DNA from: Shewanella sp. MTB7
Lineage (GTDB): Bacteria; Pseudomonadota; Gammaproteobacteria; Enterobacterales; Shewanellaceae
Reading direction: 5' to 3'
NCBI RefSeq assembly: GCF_027571385.1
Contig: NZ_CP085636.1
Location: 6,055,001-6,119,000 of the forward strand
DNA: 64,000 nucleotides
The notes below the pieces were generated by a model. The model ran no database searches. It worked only from the letters and a program-made list of their open reading frames with translations, and was not told the DNA's origin. The translations under genes were made by a program, and so were the position numbers. This document shows, in pieces, positions 28,534 through 36,428 of the stretch. Each line of letters opens with the position of its first letter. The stretch's first letter is position 1.

Positions 28534-28822
28534 GATTTTTATCCTGGTTAAATTCAGTAATAAGGTTTTGCAGTCCTATCAGTTTTTCACGTAACGTGAA
28601 GTAGGCTTTATAGTTCTGCGTGATAATCGGTAACGCTAAATCAATGCGGTTTTGAGCAATAGCTTCATCACTTATCACCGCAAGCTCATTAGCCGGCTTA
28701 AGCATCAGTGACGCATCAACATTAATAACTTCTCGCGGTGGCTGCACGATTGTGGAGCTGCATCCACTGAGTATGATCAGGCTGGCAGTCAGGGTTCGTT
28801 GCCGGCTTAATAGTTTCCACAT
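28523..28822 (-). CDS. Outer-membrane spanin lipoprotein, Rz1-like
   Basis: 99 residues with a lipoprotein signal (TLTASLIILSGCSS, lipobox LSGC with Cys about 21). The start lies inside the inner-spanin gene in another frame (101-nt overlap), the classic Rz/Rz1 arrangement. Together the pair fuses inner and outer membranes in the last step of lysis. It is longer than lambda Rz1, with a helical C-terminal domain. Confidence 0.8.
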   Translation of the reverse strand: MWKLLSRQRTLTASLIILSGCSSTIVQPPREVINVDASLMLKPANELAVISDEAIAQNRIDLALPIITQNYKAYFTLREKLIGLQNLITEFNQDKNHER

Positions 28823-29066
28823 ATCGGATCACCTCTTTTTCAATAGGCACAAACTGCGTTTGCACCTCGATGACTTTCTCGGCCGTTCTGGCATTGGCGG
28901 CGCGAATAGCCTTATTCAGCTCCTCGCGCTCCAAATTCAGTAACCGAGTTTGTTCTGCTTGTTTGAGTGCATGTTCTTGCTCTGTCACGCTGACGCCTCT
29001 GTCATATGCAAAGACGCACAAAAGCATGACCAATAATGCCGCGCCCCACACTTTAAGAGGGATCAT
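28722..29066 (-). CDS. Inner-membrane spanin, Rz-like
   Basis: 114 residues. One N-terminal membrane segment (WGAALLVMLLCVFAYDRGV) then a periplasmic coiled coil (EREELNKAIRAANARTAEKV). It overlaps the endolysin stop by 4 nt and has AGGGGAAG before its ATG. Partner of the nested lipoprotein. Confidence 0.8.
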   Translation of the reverse strand: MIPLKVWGAALLVMLLCVFAYDRGVSVTEQEHALKQAEQTRLLNLEREELNKAIRAANARTAEKVIEVQTQFVPIEKEVIRYVETIKPATNPDCQPDHTQWMQLHNRAATARSY

Positions 29067-29488
29067 ACTTCCCCTAAGTATTCAAAGTGTGGGCCGTCAT
29101 AGCTTCCACGTTGATGTTCGTCGCGACTGTCACCGTTCTGGTTCCAGTCACCGCCCCATCGAATACGAATACCAATGGATTTAGCCGCAGCAAACATTGC
29201 AGTAGCAACAATAGGGCATGCTTCCCAATCTGCGCCACCACCGACTTTTAACGGCGTTAAATCGACAGCATGGCAATAACCATCTTTTTGAATAATGTGC
29301 TTACTGTTTAGCGTCCAAGTCTTTTTGGGCGTACCGTAATACAACGCTTCTTGACGCTCTTTTGTGCGTACTGTTTCGCCCACTGAAAAATCAGACGTCG
29401 TGAGCGTGACAGCGATAGAGACACATGCGACAAGCCTTGGGTGAACACGGTGCAACCTTTCTAGGCTACGTTTACCAAGAAAAAACAT
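29063..29488 (-). CDS. Endolysin, M15-family peptidase
   Basis: Cuts peptide bonds in peptidoglycan. The zinc-ligand motifs of M15 (VanY/L-Ala-D-Glu peptidase type) are visible: SKHIIQKDGYCHAVDLTP (H...D) and DGPHFEY near the end, with WGGDWNQNGDSRDE between. I chose the ATG at 29488 because AAGGAG lies 5 nt upstream; a longer frame begins at 29509. The protein has no evident signal peptide apart from a short hydrophobic stretch (VACVSIAVTL), so export is expected through the holin. Confidence 0.85.
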   Translation of the reverse strand: MFFLGKRSLERLHRVHPRLVACVSIAVTLTTSDFSVGETVRTKERQEALYYGTPKKTWTLNSKHIIQKDGYCHAVDLTPLKVGGGADWEACPIVATAMFAAAKSIGIRIRWGGDWNQNGDSRDEHQRGSYDGPHFEYLGEV

Positions 29489-29496
29489 AAGACTCC

Positions 29497-29820
29497 TTAC
29501 TTCTTCCAAATTCGTTTTAGTGATTCTAAAAACTGCTTAGGATCGTTAGTTAGTTGAGTCGCTAACTTGTCGAGCATATCGACGATGTAGCGGTTTAAGT
29601 ACGCGGCGGCGCCAACAGTCACCACTCGAATGTTCTCGGATACACCATAATCAATTAACAGTAAATTGACGGCATAAGCGACAAAGCCCGCAAGCGCAAC
29701 GCCGCTGCAAATTGACTTAAACGAGTGTTGACTGTCTTTTAGTAGGCCTGCTGCACAGGCCAAAACAAACATTAAAATAAGCGCGCTACTTTCTTGTAAT
29801 CGATATGCAAAATGCTCCAT
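29497..29820 (-). CDS. Holin
   Basis: 107 residues with three likely membrane segments (about 12-27, 36-55 and 63-80) and a charged C-terminal tail ending IWKK. It lies directly upstream of the endolysin. Size and topology fit a class I holin, which makes the membrane holes that time lysis. Confidence 0.8.
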   Translation of the reverse strand: MEHFAYRLQESSALILMFVLACAAGLLKDSQHSFKSICSGVALAGFVAYAVNLLLIDYGVSENIRVVTVGAAAYLNRYIVDMLDKLATQLTNDPKQFLESLKRIWKK

Positions 29821-29827
29821 AAATCAC

Positions 29828-30292
29828 CTAGCGCTGTGAGAGATGTGCAATCTCTTCACTGTCAAGATATGGCGTGCCGTTGATTTTGATAAAATCTCGG
29901 CCCGTGACTTCATAATCCACTTTGTGCATCATGCCATCACCGCCTTCTTTACCATCCACATCAAGTAAATTGGTGATCTTTAACATGCAGCCAAACGCCT
30001 CTACCTTGAGCTCAAGATCCGTTTTGGCGTACATCATAAAATCGAAGGGAGGGAGTTTGCGCCACGAACCGGCTTTGCGCGCTTCTTCTGATAAGCGGTT
30101 AAAGTTTTCGGTATTGAGTTCTATTGAACCTTTTGCGCCGACACTGCCACGAAGCCAGCCACTAGTAACACCGCGAGATTTAGCCGCCTTACTGTTGTCT
30201 TCAATATCTAATGTGATCTTGTCAATCGTGATATCGGTGTTACCAATGGTGACATCGATATTTAAGCCACTTAAGCTTGAACCTATAGACAT
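29828..30292 (-). CDS. Tail tube protein (DUF2597 type)
   Basis: 154 residues, strand-rich (LNIDVTIGNTDITIDKITLD; VGAKGSIELNTENFNRL). Follows the sheath gene as in all P2-like phages (FI then FII). I recall this family as DUF2597 in marine phages; not checked. Confidence 0.75.
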   Translation of the reverse strand: MSIGSSLSGLNIDVTIGNTDITIDKITLDIEDNSKAAKSRGVTSGWLRGSVGAKGSIELNTENFNRLSEEARKAGSWRKLPPFDFMMYAKTDLELKVEAFGCMLKITNLLDVDGKEGGDGMMHKVDYEVTGRDFIKINGTPYLDSEEIAHLSQR

Positions 30293-30294
30293 AA

Positions 30295-31452
30295 TTACTC
30301 CTCCTGCTCATCTTTGGATAAATCAATACCTACACCAATCGTAATGTCCTTTTGGCAACCAATTGGGCGAACGGTGACGTAGATTTCAGTTTTGTTCATG
30401 GTTATCCAGTTGATTTCAACCGCACTATCATTCGGTGGTTCTATTTCGCCTGGAAACTTCACGTTATTAATTAATACAGGCGCGGCCATGATAAGCAGTG
30501 GCTTCATATACAAACGCTTGTTGTTAGCCACGCTGTTTGGTGAGCTGTTAAGGCTTCGGTCGGCAATCGTAGGAATGGCAATTTTGTATACGTTACGACT
30601 GGCTTTTAGTGCCACGCGCAAATGCTCAATGACCTTAAAATCACCCGTTTCTAAATCAAATGTATTTCCGTCCGCCCAATACCAGCCCGCTTCACCAGGA
30701 TAGGTTTGAGGCACAGAAAAACGCGCCTTATCCAGTTCTGCAAAAATAGTGTCTGGCATTGCCTCACCATCTTTACCGACAGAGGGTTGGCCCATGCCAA
30801 GAAGCGGCCCTGTTTTGACGCGCATAGGCGAATCGGCAATGGTCACGGCACGAGAGCAAAGGCGACCGGCTAATATGCCTAAGTCATTGCCAAATAATGA
30901 CGGGGTACACACGACGTGTGAGCCAGCAAAATCGGCTACTAGCGCTTTTGCTGCGGCAATATAATCCGCCCAAGATTGTGCAGGGGTAATGGGGGCGAGT
31001 GTGGTTAACGCAAACATCCATCGCGCCATTTTTGATTCCATGGCCGCGATGGTTGCACTCACTTTGTTGAAGTCATCGATTGATGTCATTGGGTCGCAAA
31101 TAACAATCCCTTCAACGTCGTTAAACTTAATCGCTGACTCAATCACTTTGTCCCACGAGCTATCAGATGCAACGCCTGCGATCACCGCTTGCCAACCTGC
31201 ACCCGCATTAAGCTGAGCGGCCGCAACTTGAAAGTAAAGCGTGTCTATTGCTGGTGCCGTTTTTGCCTTTGACTTTGCTTCTACTGGCGCTACGTGAAAC
31301 AAGGTAGCTAAATCCGTTTGCGCATTCACAAACGTTGTGATCCCACACAGTGTTGAATTAGCGGTTTTGCCAATAAAAAGTAATTGACGTTCCACTTCGT
31401 TTACTAAATTTTGGTTTTGATTACGGTTTGATACCGTGACTTTGCCTAGCAT
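30295..31452 (-). CDS. Tail sheath protein (DUF2586 type)
   Basis: 385 residues. Position before the tube gene, similar size to P2 FI (396), and the alpha/beta make-up with a conserved strand at the end (KTEIYVTVRPIGCQKDITIG) support a contractile sheath. I recall the family as DUF2586. Start MLGKVTVSNRNQNQN. Confidence 0.8.
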   Translation of the reverse strand: MLGKVTVSNRNQNQNLVNEVERQLLFIGKTANSTLCGITTFVNAQTDLATLFHVAPVEAKSKAKTAPAIDTLYFQVAAAQLNAGAGWQAVIAGVASDSSWDKVIESAIKFNDVEGIVICDPMTSIDDFNKVSATIAAMESKMARWMFALTTLAPITPAQSWADYIAAAKALVADFAGSHVVCTPSLFGNDLGILAGRLCSRAVTIADSPMRVKTGPLLGMGQPSVGKDGEAMPDTIFAELDKARFSVPQTYPGEAGWYWADGNTFDLETGDFKVIEHLRVALKASRNVYKIAIPTIADRSLNSSPNSVANNKRLYMKPLLIMAAPVLINNVKFPGEIEPPNDSAVEINWITMNKTEIYVTVRPIGCQKDITIGVGIDLSKDEQEE

Positions 31453-31455
31453 GCC

Positions 31456-32109
31456 TTACTCCATAACCCGCAATACTTCGCGAGTGATAATGTGTTCTGA
31501 TTGCGAGGGGGGAAGCCCTAAGAATGCACGAGGTGCATTATCTATTTCCCATGACGTGCTCGGTTCGTGCCCGGTCAACGCTCGCCAAATAGCAAATAAC
31601 TGACCTTCTTTAAGGTTGTCTATCACCCATTTTTGCGAGGGTCGTTTCCAGCGTTTACCGTTTGCGCTTTTAATTTTGTAACCGGCTTTCAACAACATTC
31701 GAGCTTGCCGCCTTGATGGTGCGCGGTCATAGTTTCGGTAGCGCCCCCTGACTTTCGACATTCGCTCACCATTCCAAGATTCAGATGGTGTGCCGTGTTG
31801 CTGAGTGTGAGCGATCCGCCCAGTAAGTGAGTTGCTATACCCGATATTCACATTGTTGGCGTTATTTTTGCTTCTCAGTTTTTTGGCAATATTAGGCAAC
31901 ATTTTCCGCCGCCCCTTACGCTTTTTAAGTCTGGGGGCAAACGCTCGACCATTCACGTCTCGTTGCTCACGTACATTTTTTCGAGCCTGGCGAATAACCG
32001 CGTTACCTATTCGTCGTAATGCCGCTTGTTCTTTAGAAAACGTTAACCGTCCACGCTCAAGGGCTTTCATGGCCTTATCAATTTCAGCTTGTGAAAATTC
32101 AACTTCCAC
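31456..32109 (-). CDS. Tail completion/virion morphogenesis protein, gpS-like
   Basis: About 217 residues, very basic in the middle (RLKKRKGRRK), with EFSQAEIDKAMKALERG at the start, as in the phage virion morphogenesis family. I prefer the GTG at 32109, which gives MEVEFSQ and has GGAAAGG upstream; an ATG at 32139 would extend it by ten residues. Follows gpR as in P2. Confidence 0.75.
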   Translation of the reverse strand: MEVEFSQAEIDKAMKALERGRLTFSKEQAALRRIGNAVIRQARKNVREQRDVNGRAFAPRLKKRKGRRKMLPNIAKKLRSKNNANNVNIGYSNSLTGRIAHTQQHGTPSESWNGERMSKVRGRYRNYDRAPSRRQARMLLKAGYKIKSANGKRWKRPSQKWVIDNLKEGQLFAIWRALTGHEPSTSWEIDNAPRAFLGLPPSQSEHIITREVLRVME

Positions 32110-32599
32110 GGTTAATGACCTTTCCAGACTCCGCAACATGAATAATAAAAGGCGCGATCACCCACTGCTTACCGCGATAGGTGATGTCGCCTTTCTCATC
32201 GTCGGTTACTCGCATTGCGATAGGCTCTGAAAATACAATTTTAATGTCCATGTCACTCAATGACGTGCTGTCATCATCGGCGTACGCATCAACGGTAATG
32301 TCTGGTGTGTCCAGCTTTTGCCGTTCACGCTCAGTGTCGTTTTCAGCAAGCCAACACATTGTCATCGCCATTAAAATGCGCGGGTCAATTAATGCGGCGG
32401 GTAACGATTCGAACGAAAATACGCAGGTATAAACAAATCGCGCCGCGATCACGCCATCACCTAGATCTTTAAATGACGGCAATAATGAACCACCCTCAAT
32501 AAAGCAATCAAACTTATCTTTACCGGTTGGGCCTAAGTGTTTGGTTAGCGCCGCTTTATAAACGGTAGCCAACGCGGCCATGTAAGTGACATTGCTCAT
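32099..32599 (-). CDS. Tail completion protein, gpR-like
   Basis: 166 residues. Order L-R-S and the sequence around WLAENDTERERQKLDTPDIT and DMDIKIVFSEPI suit P2 gpR, which finishes the tail end that joins the head. Overlaps gpL by 4 nt. Confidence 0.7.
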   Translation of the reverse strand: MSNVTYMAALATVYKAALTKHLGPTGKDKFDCFIEGGSLLPSFKDLGDGVIAARFVYTCVFSFESLPAALIDPRILMAMTMCWLAENDTERERQKLDTPDITVDAYADDDSTSLSDMDIKIVFSEPIAMRVTDDEKGDITYRGKQWVIAPFIIHVAESGKVINRGS

Positions 32600-33063
32600 A
32601 ACAACTTAACCGTGGCGATAGTGCGCCCAAGAATGTTTCTCACAGCCATTTGTGATAGCGACATCAGCGCAGTGTGCGTATCGCGACTTTCTTTCGCTAT
32701 TGAGGCGGCTTCATCCCTTCGCTCTAATGTAGCGAAGTGAACCAGCAAGGTTGCTTTAGCCCGCTGAAAAACAGCCTGGTAATATGACGCCACATGCACA
32801 CTCTTACCGTCGATTTTCATGCCGACATCCGAAAGTTGTGTGTAACCATCATTAAAACAGCGCTCCCGAAACGCGTATAACTCAATGCCGATGCCAGCCA
32901 TTGACGCGATTAACATGTTGCGTTGTTGTTCCATGCTGTATTCAGGTGGAATTCGGCATTCGCGCTGAAAGGCAGAGACTGATACATCAGGCCAGAAACC
33001 ATCGTTTGTGATCACATCGTCAATCGGTGTATCAGGTACTTTTATATCTTGAAACATGCTCAA
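32596..33063 (-). CDS. Head completion protein, gpL-like
   Basis: 155 residues. The FQRECRIPPEYSMEQQRNML start, then AFRERCFNDGYTQLSDV, fits the gpL head-completion family. It lies after the small terminase as in P2. Confidence 0.78.
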   Translation of the reverse strand: MSMFQDIKVPDTPIDDVITNDGFWPDVSVSAFQRECRIPPEYSMEQQRNMLIASMAGIGIELYAFRERCFNDGYTQLSDVGMKIDGKSVHVASYYQAVFQRAKATLLVHFATLERRDEAASIAKESRDTHTALMSLSQMAVRNILGRTIATVKLL

Positions 33064-33147
33064 TCCTTAGAGTGAGCCGGAACAGTATTCGCAACATTTG
33101 CCCCTTGGCGATTGTAAATACGTCCGGTCACAGTGGGTTGGGAGTCG

Positions 33148-33873
33148 TTACTCGGTTTCCGCTTCTAGCGGAAGCCCTAATTTCAATAGGCGCTTATCGA
33201 TCTCATCAATTCGAACGGACACACCGACCTTGCTATAGCACTTCATCGCTTCTTGAAATAATGTTTTTGCGGCATATAAGCGTTCAGGCTCTGATACATG
33301 GATCACTTTTAACTTATGCGCCCCTAAAGCCATTAGCCCCGCCAGCTTTAAGTATTTAGCCGTGATTTGATCAAAGAGGTTCCAATCACCAGTGACACGA
33401 GTAAACATGTCCCTAAAGTAAGGCTCGGTGCCTTGGCCTAATCGCCATTGTGCTTCAGCCCAATCAAACAGGGTGTCTGCCATAAAGGTGGGGATATCAG
33501 GCTTAAACCCCTCCGGCATAGTGCCGCCATGCGTAATGCAATGAAGCCCTAATGTGATGGCTTTTTGAATGTCACCGCAATCAAACAGCCACACCATTAA
33601 CGAGGCGGCAATATCAAGCGGCAGCGCTTCTCGTTCAAAAAGGTGCGCGTACTGATGAAGATTTCGTGCTTTGTATTCGTTCTTTTCAGCGATTTGTTTA
33701 ATGTTTTTAAGGGCCGCGGCATCTTTTTTAATTGATGCGCGCACCACATCCCATTCACTTTTATTGCTTAACGGCGCAGCAACCACGTCAACATCACCAC
33801 TGGCTGACAGCAAATGTTGAGTTGCATTAATCACAGCGATCCGCTGCCTACGTTTTTGTAGTGGTGACGTCAT
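33148..33873 (-). CDS. Terminase small/endonuclease subunit, gpM-like
   Basis: 241 residues, close to P2 gpM (247). Sequences such as EWDVVRASIKKDAAALKNIK and LMVWLFDCGDIQKAITLGLH are typical. Works with the large terminase gpP, encoded divergently at 36429, to recognise and cut cos DNA. The 84-bp gap after it has no convincing gene. Confidence 0.85.
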   Translation of the reverse strand: MTSPLQKRRQRIAVINATQHLLSASGDVDVVAAPLSNKSEWDVVRASIKKDAAALKNIKQIAEKNEYKARNLHQYAHLFEREALPLDIAASLMVWLFDCGDIQKAITLGLHCITHGGTMPEGFKPDIPTFMADTLFDWAEAQWRLGQGTEPYFRDMFTRVTGDWNLFDQITAKYLKLAGLMALGAHKLKVIHVSEPERLYAAKTLFQEAMKCYSKVGVSVRIDEIDKRLLKLGLPLEAETE

Positions 33874-33885
33874 GGGGTTACTCGC

Positions 33886-35208
33886 TTATGCCGTGATAAT
33901 TAACTTGGCTTTGCTGTATGCGTTGCCGTATGGGCCAATACATTCAACAGACACTTCGTATTCACCAGCGGCTAAGCCGGCTTCAATTACGGTGCGGTTT
34001 TCATCGGTCACTGCATGAGTTTGACCGTTGATGCGCCAGTGATAAGTTGATGTGTTTGTTGCCACAACAGAGAGCGTGATTTCCGTGTTAACGGCGACGG
34101 TTTTCTCAATCAATCCTGTGGTGATTTGCGGCTCGTCTGGTCTATTGGCGTAAGAGCCTATCACCACGATGCTTTCATCGAACGCTGCGTACTTAGTCGG
34201 CTCTTCAACCATGTTGCCTTCCATGCGCCATAGGAACGATTCAACACGACCTTTGTCATCGTTGTCTTTTAACTTGCGACGACGTGTGCCTTTTTGAGTG
34301 TAGATGGCCAAGTTTTTAAGCGTGGTAACGACCATTCGCTTACCAGGGAAGTACGGCACGACATACGCAACACGACCTGCAATAGACTTATCCAATTGCT
34401 GCGCAGCGTTATGCTCTGTCGGTTTATCAGCTTGACTGTAAAGGCGGTATTGCGCCGCAGCAATCAAGTCGCGACCAACTAGCACCACTAAATCGGGGGC
34501 ATCTCGGAACTCAGGCGCTAAGGTGTTGTTGATTAGGTCTGACGCCATTGCATCTAGTGTATTGTAATCAGATTGCAGCACACCATTGGCATCGCGAGTG
34601 GCGTCGGGGTCAAAGTAAACTTCTGCGTCAGCATCATCTAACTGTGCGCCAACGATTTGAGCGGGGGCAACACGTTTAATACGTGCATGCCAACCTTCGT
34701 TAACATCTTCCCCGTTAGGGTACTTAATCGGATCGGTAATTTTTGCAGCGTGGAGGCCGTTCCAGGCTACGCGCAACATGTCATTACCAATTTGTTGAGT
34801 GAAATAAGCCCATAGCTTCTTCTCGAACTCTTTTTGACTGCCCACGTTTGCCCATTCGGCGAGGCGTGCCCAAGTGATATATACAACGCTATCAACAACG
34901 GATAGCTTGTATTCATAGGCATCAAGTTCTGGAGTTGTACCTGCAAAGCGATCTACGCCACGGCCAGTTGATAATTTATCGCTGCCAACAGTGACCGCTT
35001 GGCCTGCTATTTGGAGCACATCAACCATGCTGACACGTTTTAAGAAACTGTTCTCTTCCATGATGGCAGAGCGTAATTTCGTTTCTTTTGGTGCATCTAC
35101 CGAAAAGTAAACACCTTGCTTACTCAAGCTATAAGTCGTTTGAGTGCGAGCAAGAAGTTGCGCGACTTTTTTCTCAGTATCTTGATCTTTAAATAATACG
35201 GTAGCCAT
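33886..35208 (-). CDS. Major capsid protein, gpN-like, with C-terminal Ig-like domain
   Basis: 440 residues. Residues 1-355 fit the P2 gpN capsid (357 residues), e.g. LSVVDSVVYITWARLAEWAN. Residues about 356-440 are an addition with alternating strands (ITLSVVATNTSTYHWRINGQ; EYEVSVECIGPYGNAYSKAK) and the Trp/Cys pair spacing of a bacterial Ig-like fold. Ig-like domains displayed on phage capsids are known to give weak carbohydrate or surface binding. Here it is a direct fusion, so every capsid subunit would carry it unless cleaved. Confidence 0.85.
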   Translation of the reverse strand: MATVLFKDQDTEKKVAQLLARTQTTYSLSKQGVYFSVDAPKETKLRSAIMEENSFLKRVSMVDVLQIAGQAVTVGSDKLSTGRGVDRFAGTTPELDAYEYKLSVVDSVVYITWARLAEWANVGSQKEFEKKLWAYFTQQIGNDMLRVAWNGLHAAKITDPIKYPNGEDVNEGWHARIKRVAPAQIVGAQLDDADAEVYFDPDATRDANGVLQSDYNTLDAMASDLINNTLAPEFRDAPDLVVLVGRDLIAAAQYRLYSQADKPTEHNAAQQLDKSIAGRVAYVVPYFPGKRMVVTTLKNLAIYTQKGTRRRKLKDNDDKGRVESFLWRMEGNMVEEPTKYAAFDESIVVIGSYANRPDEPQITTGLIEKTVAVNTEITLSVVATNTSTYHWRINGQTHAVTDENRTVIEAGLAAGEYEVSVECIGPYGNAYSKAKLIITA

Positions 35209-35255
35209 TGTGGCCTCTTAAATTTGTAAGTGATTAGAAAGTGAAATAACTCGAA

Positions 35256-36293
35256 TTACACGTATTCGTGGTCAGCGCCTCCACCGGTGTTATCACCACC
35301 TGCGGTGAAGTTAACGGCGTTGACCTTGGCATCTTTAAATTGTTGCGCAAACACTTCAAATTCGGCGCGAGTCACCACGGCCGCACCACCTTCGGGAACA
35401 TTGTCACCCGTTGGCGTTTCTTTGCTAAAACTGAAACCCTGCGCTTTTAGTAATTCTTGAGCTGCGAGCAATTCAGCTTCACTGCTTACTTTGCTAACGC
35501 TGTAGCCGTTTGACTTAAGCAGTTCTTCGGCGGTTTTCAGTGCATCGGCGTCAGGCGCTTTACTTAGTGAAAAACCTTGCTTTTCAAGTAATGCTTTTGC
35601 GGCATCAAGCTCGCTTGGTGGCGGGGTTTTAGGGTTATGTTTTGAAAATAATGCCCCCATTTCTTTCGCTAGATCCGTTTTTAGCGAAGTAAAACGACCG
35701 TCCAATTTTGTGTCTAATTCACTTTCTGTCATCTCTAATTCCTGCTCTGTGTTTGGGGTGTGATGTTCACCACTAAATAATCGCTTAACGCGTGAAAGAA
35801 ACTTGGCATCATCTTCAACGGCGTCCATATCAGCCTCACTAAATTGAAAATCAGTGCGTGAAAAATCACCCGTGATGAGCGTTCCATCTTTTGGTGTGCT
35901 TGCAAATTTGAGTTGTTCAGTGCCAACGGCCGCAGGCGTGGGGGTGACAGCTAACGCCTTTAAATAGCATTGCCCTTTGCCACGAAAATCCAAATCCAAA
36001 CTCATTGAGGTGAATAGAATTTCCTCGCGACTCATGCCTATAAGGCTTTTACTAGGCTCGATATTGGCAAGCAATGTGGCAACGCCTTCTTTATCTTTAC
36101 CAAGCTTAACTTCAAGCACTTTGCCGTAGGTGCCATACCAGCGCGGATCCCAGTGGTTAAGGTCAAGGACTGCGGTATAGACACTAGCGTCATAACCTTC
36201 AGCCGCCTCTTTTAGCCAAGACTCTTTAATTTCTCGACCATCGACAGTTGAACCGGCAGTACCGATGACAATAAAGCCACTTTGTAATGGCAT
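35256..36293 (-). CDS. Capsid scaffold/protease, gpO-like
   Basis: 345 residues (P2 gpO is 284). The N-terminal protease part has WLKEAAEGYDASVYTAVLDL and NHWDPRWYGTYGKV, with the catalytic His in NHWD. The C-terminal scaffold part holds three repeats of 23 residues (about 228-245, 251-268, 274-291: LLxxxGFSLSK pattern). It is divergent from the terminase operon, as in P2. Confidence 0.85.
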   Translation of the reverse strand: MPLQSGFIVIGTAGSTVDGREIKESWLKEAAEGYDASVYTAVLDLNHWDPRWYGTYGKVLEVKLGKDKEGVATLLANIEPSKSLIGMSREEILFTSMSLDLDFRGKGQCYLKALAVTPTPAAVGTEQLKFASTPKDGTLITGDFSRTDFQFSEADMDAVEDDAKFLSRVKRLFSGEHHTPNTEQELEMTESELDTKLDGRFTSLKTDLAKEMGALFSKHNPKTPPPSELDAAKALLEKQGFSLSKAPDADALKTAEELLKSNGYSVSKVSSEAELLAAQELLKAQGFSFSKETPTGDNVPEGGAAVVTRAEFEVFAQQFKDAKVNAVNFTAGGDNTGGGADHEYV

Positions 36294-36428
36294 AACTACA
36301 CTCCTCTATTCTGATGCAATGATGATACGCCAGGATAAGAGCCGCAGGCAGAGTGAGAGGTTGTGACGGTGGGAGTTTACAACTTTAAAAACAAGAGGTT
36401 GCGTGTTTGCGCCTATACACTATGGCAC

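Noticed and set aside
33064..33147. A 23-residue frame with GTG start between gpM and gpL
   Set aside because: Too short, no ribosome site of note, and no gene is expected there in P2-like phages.
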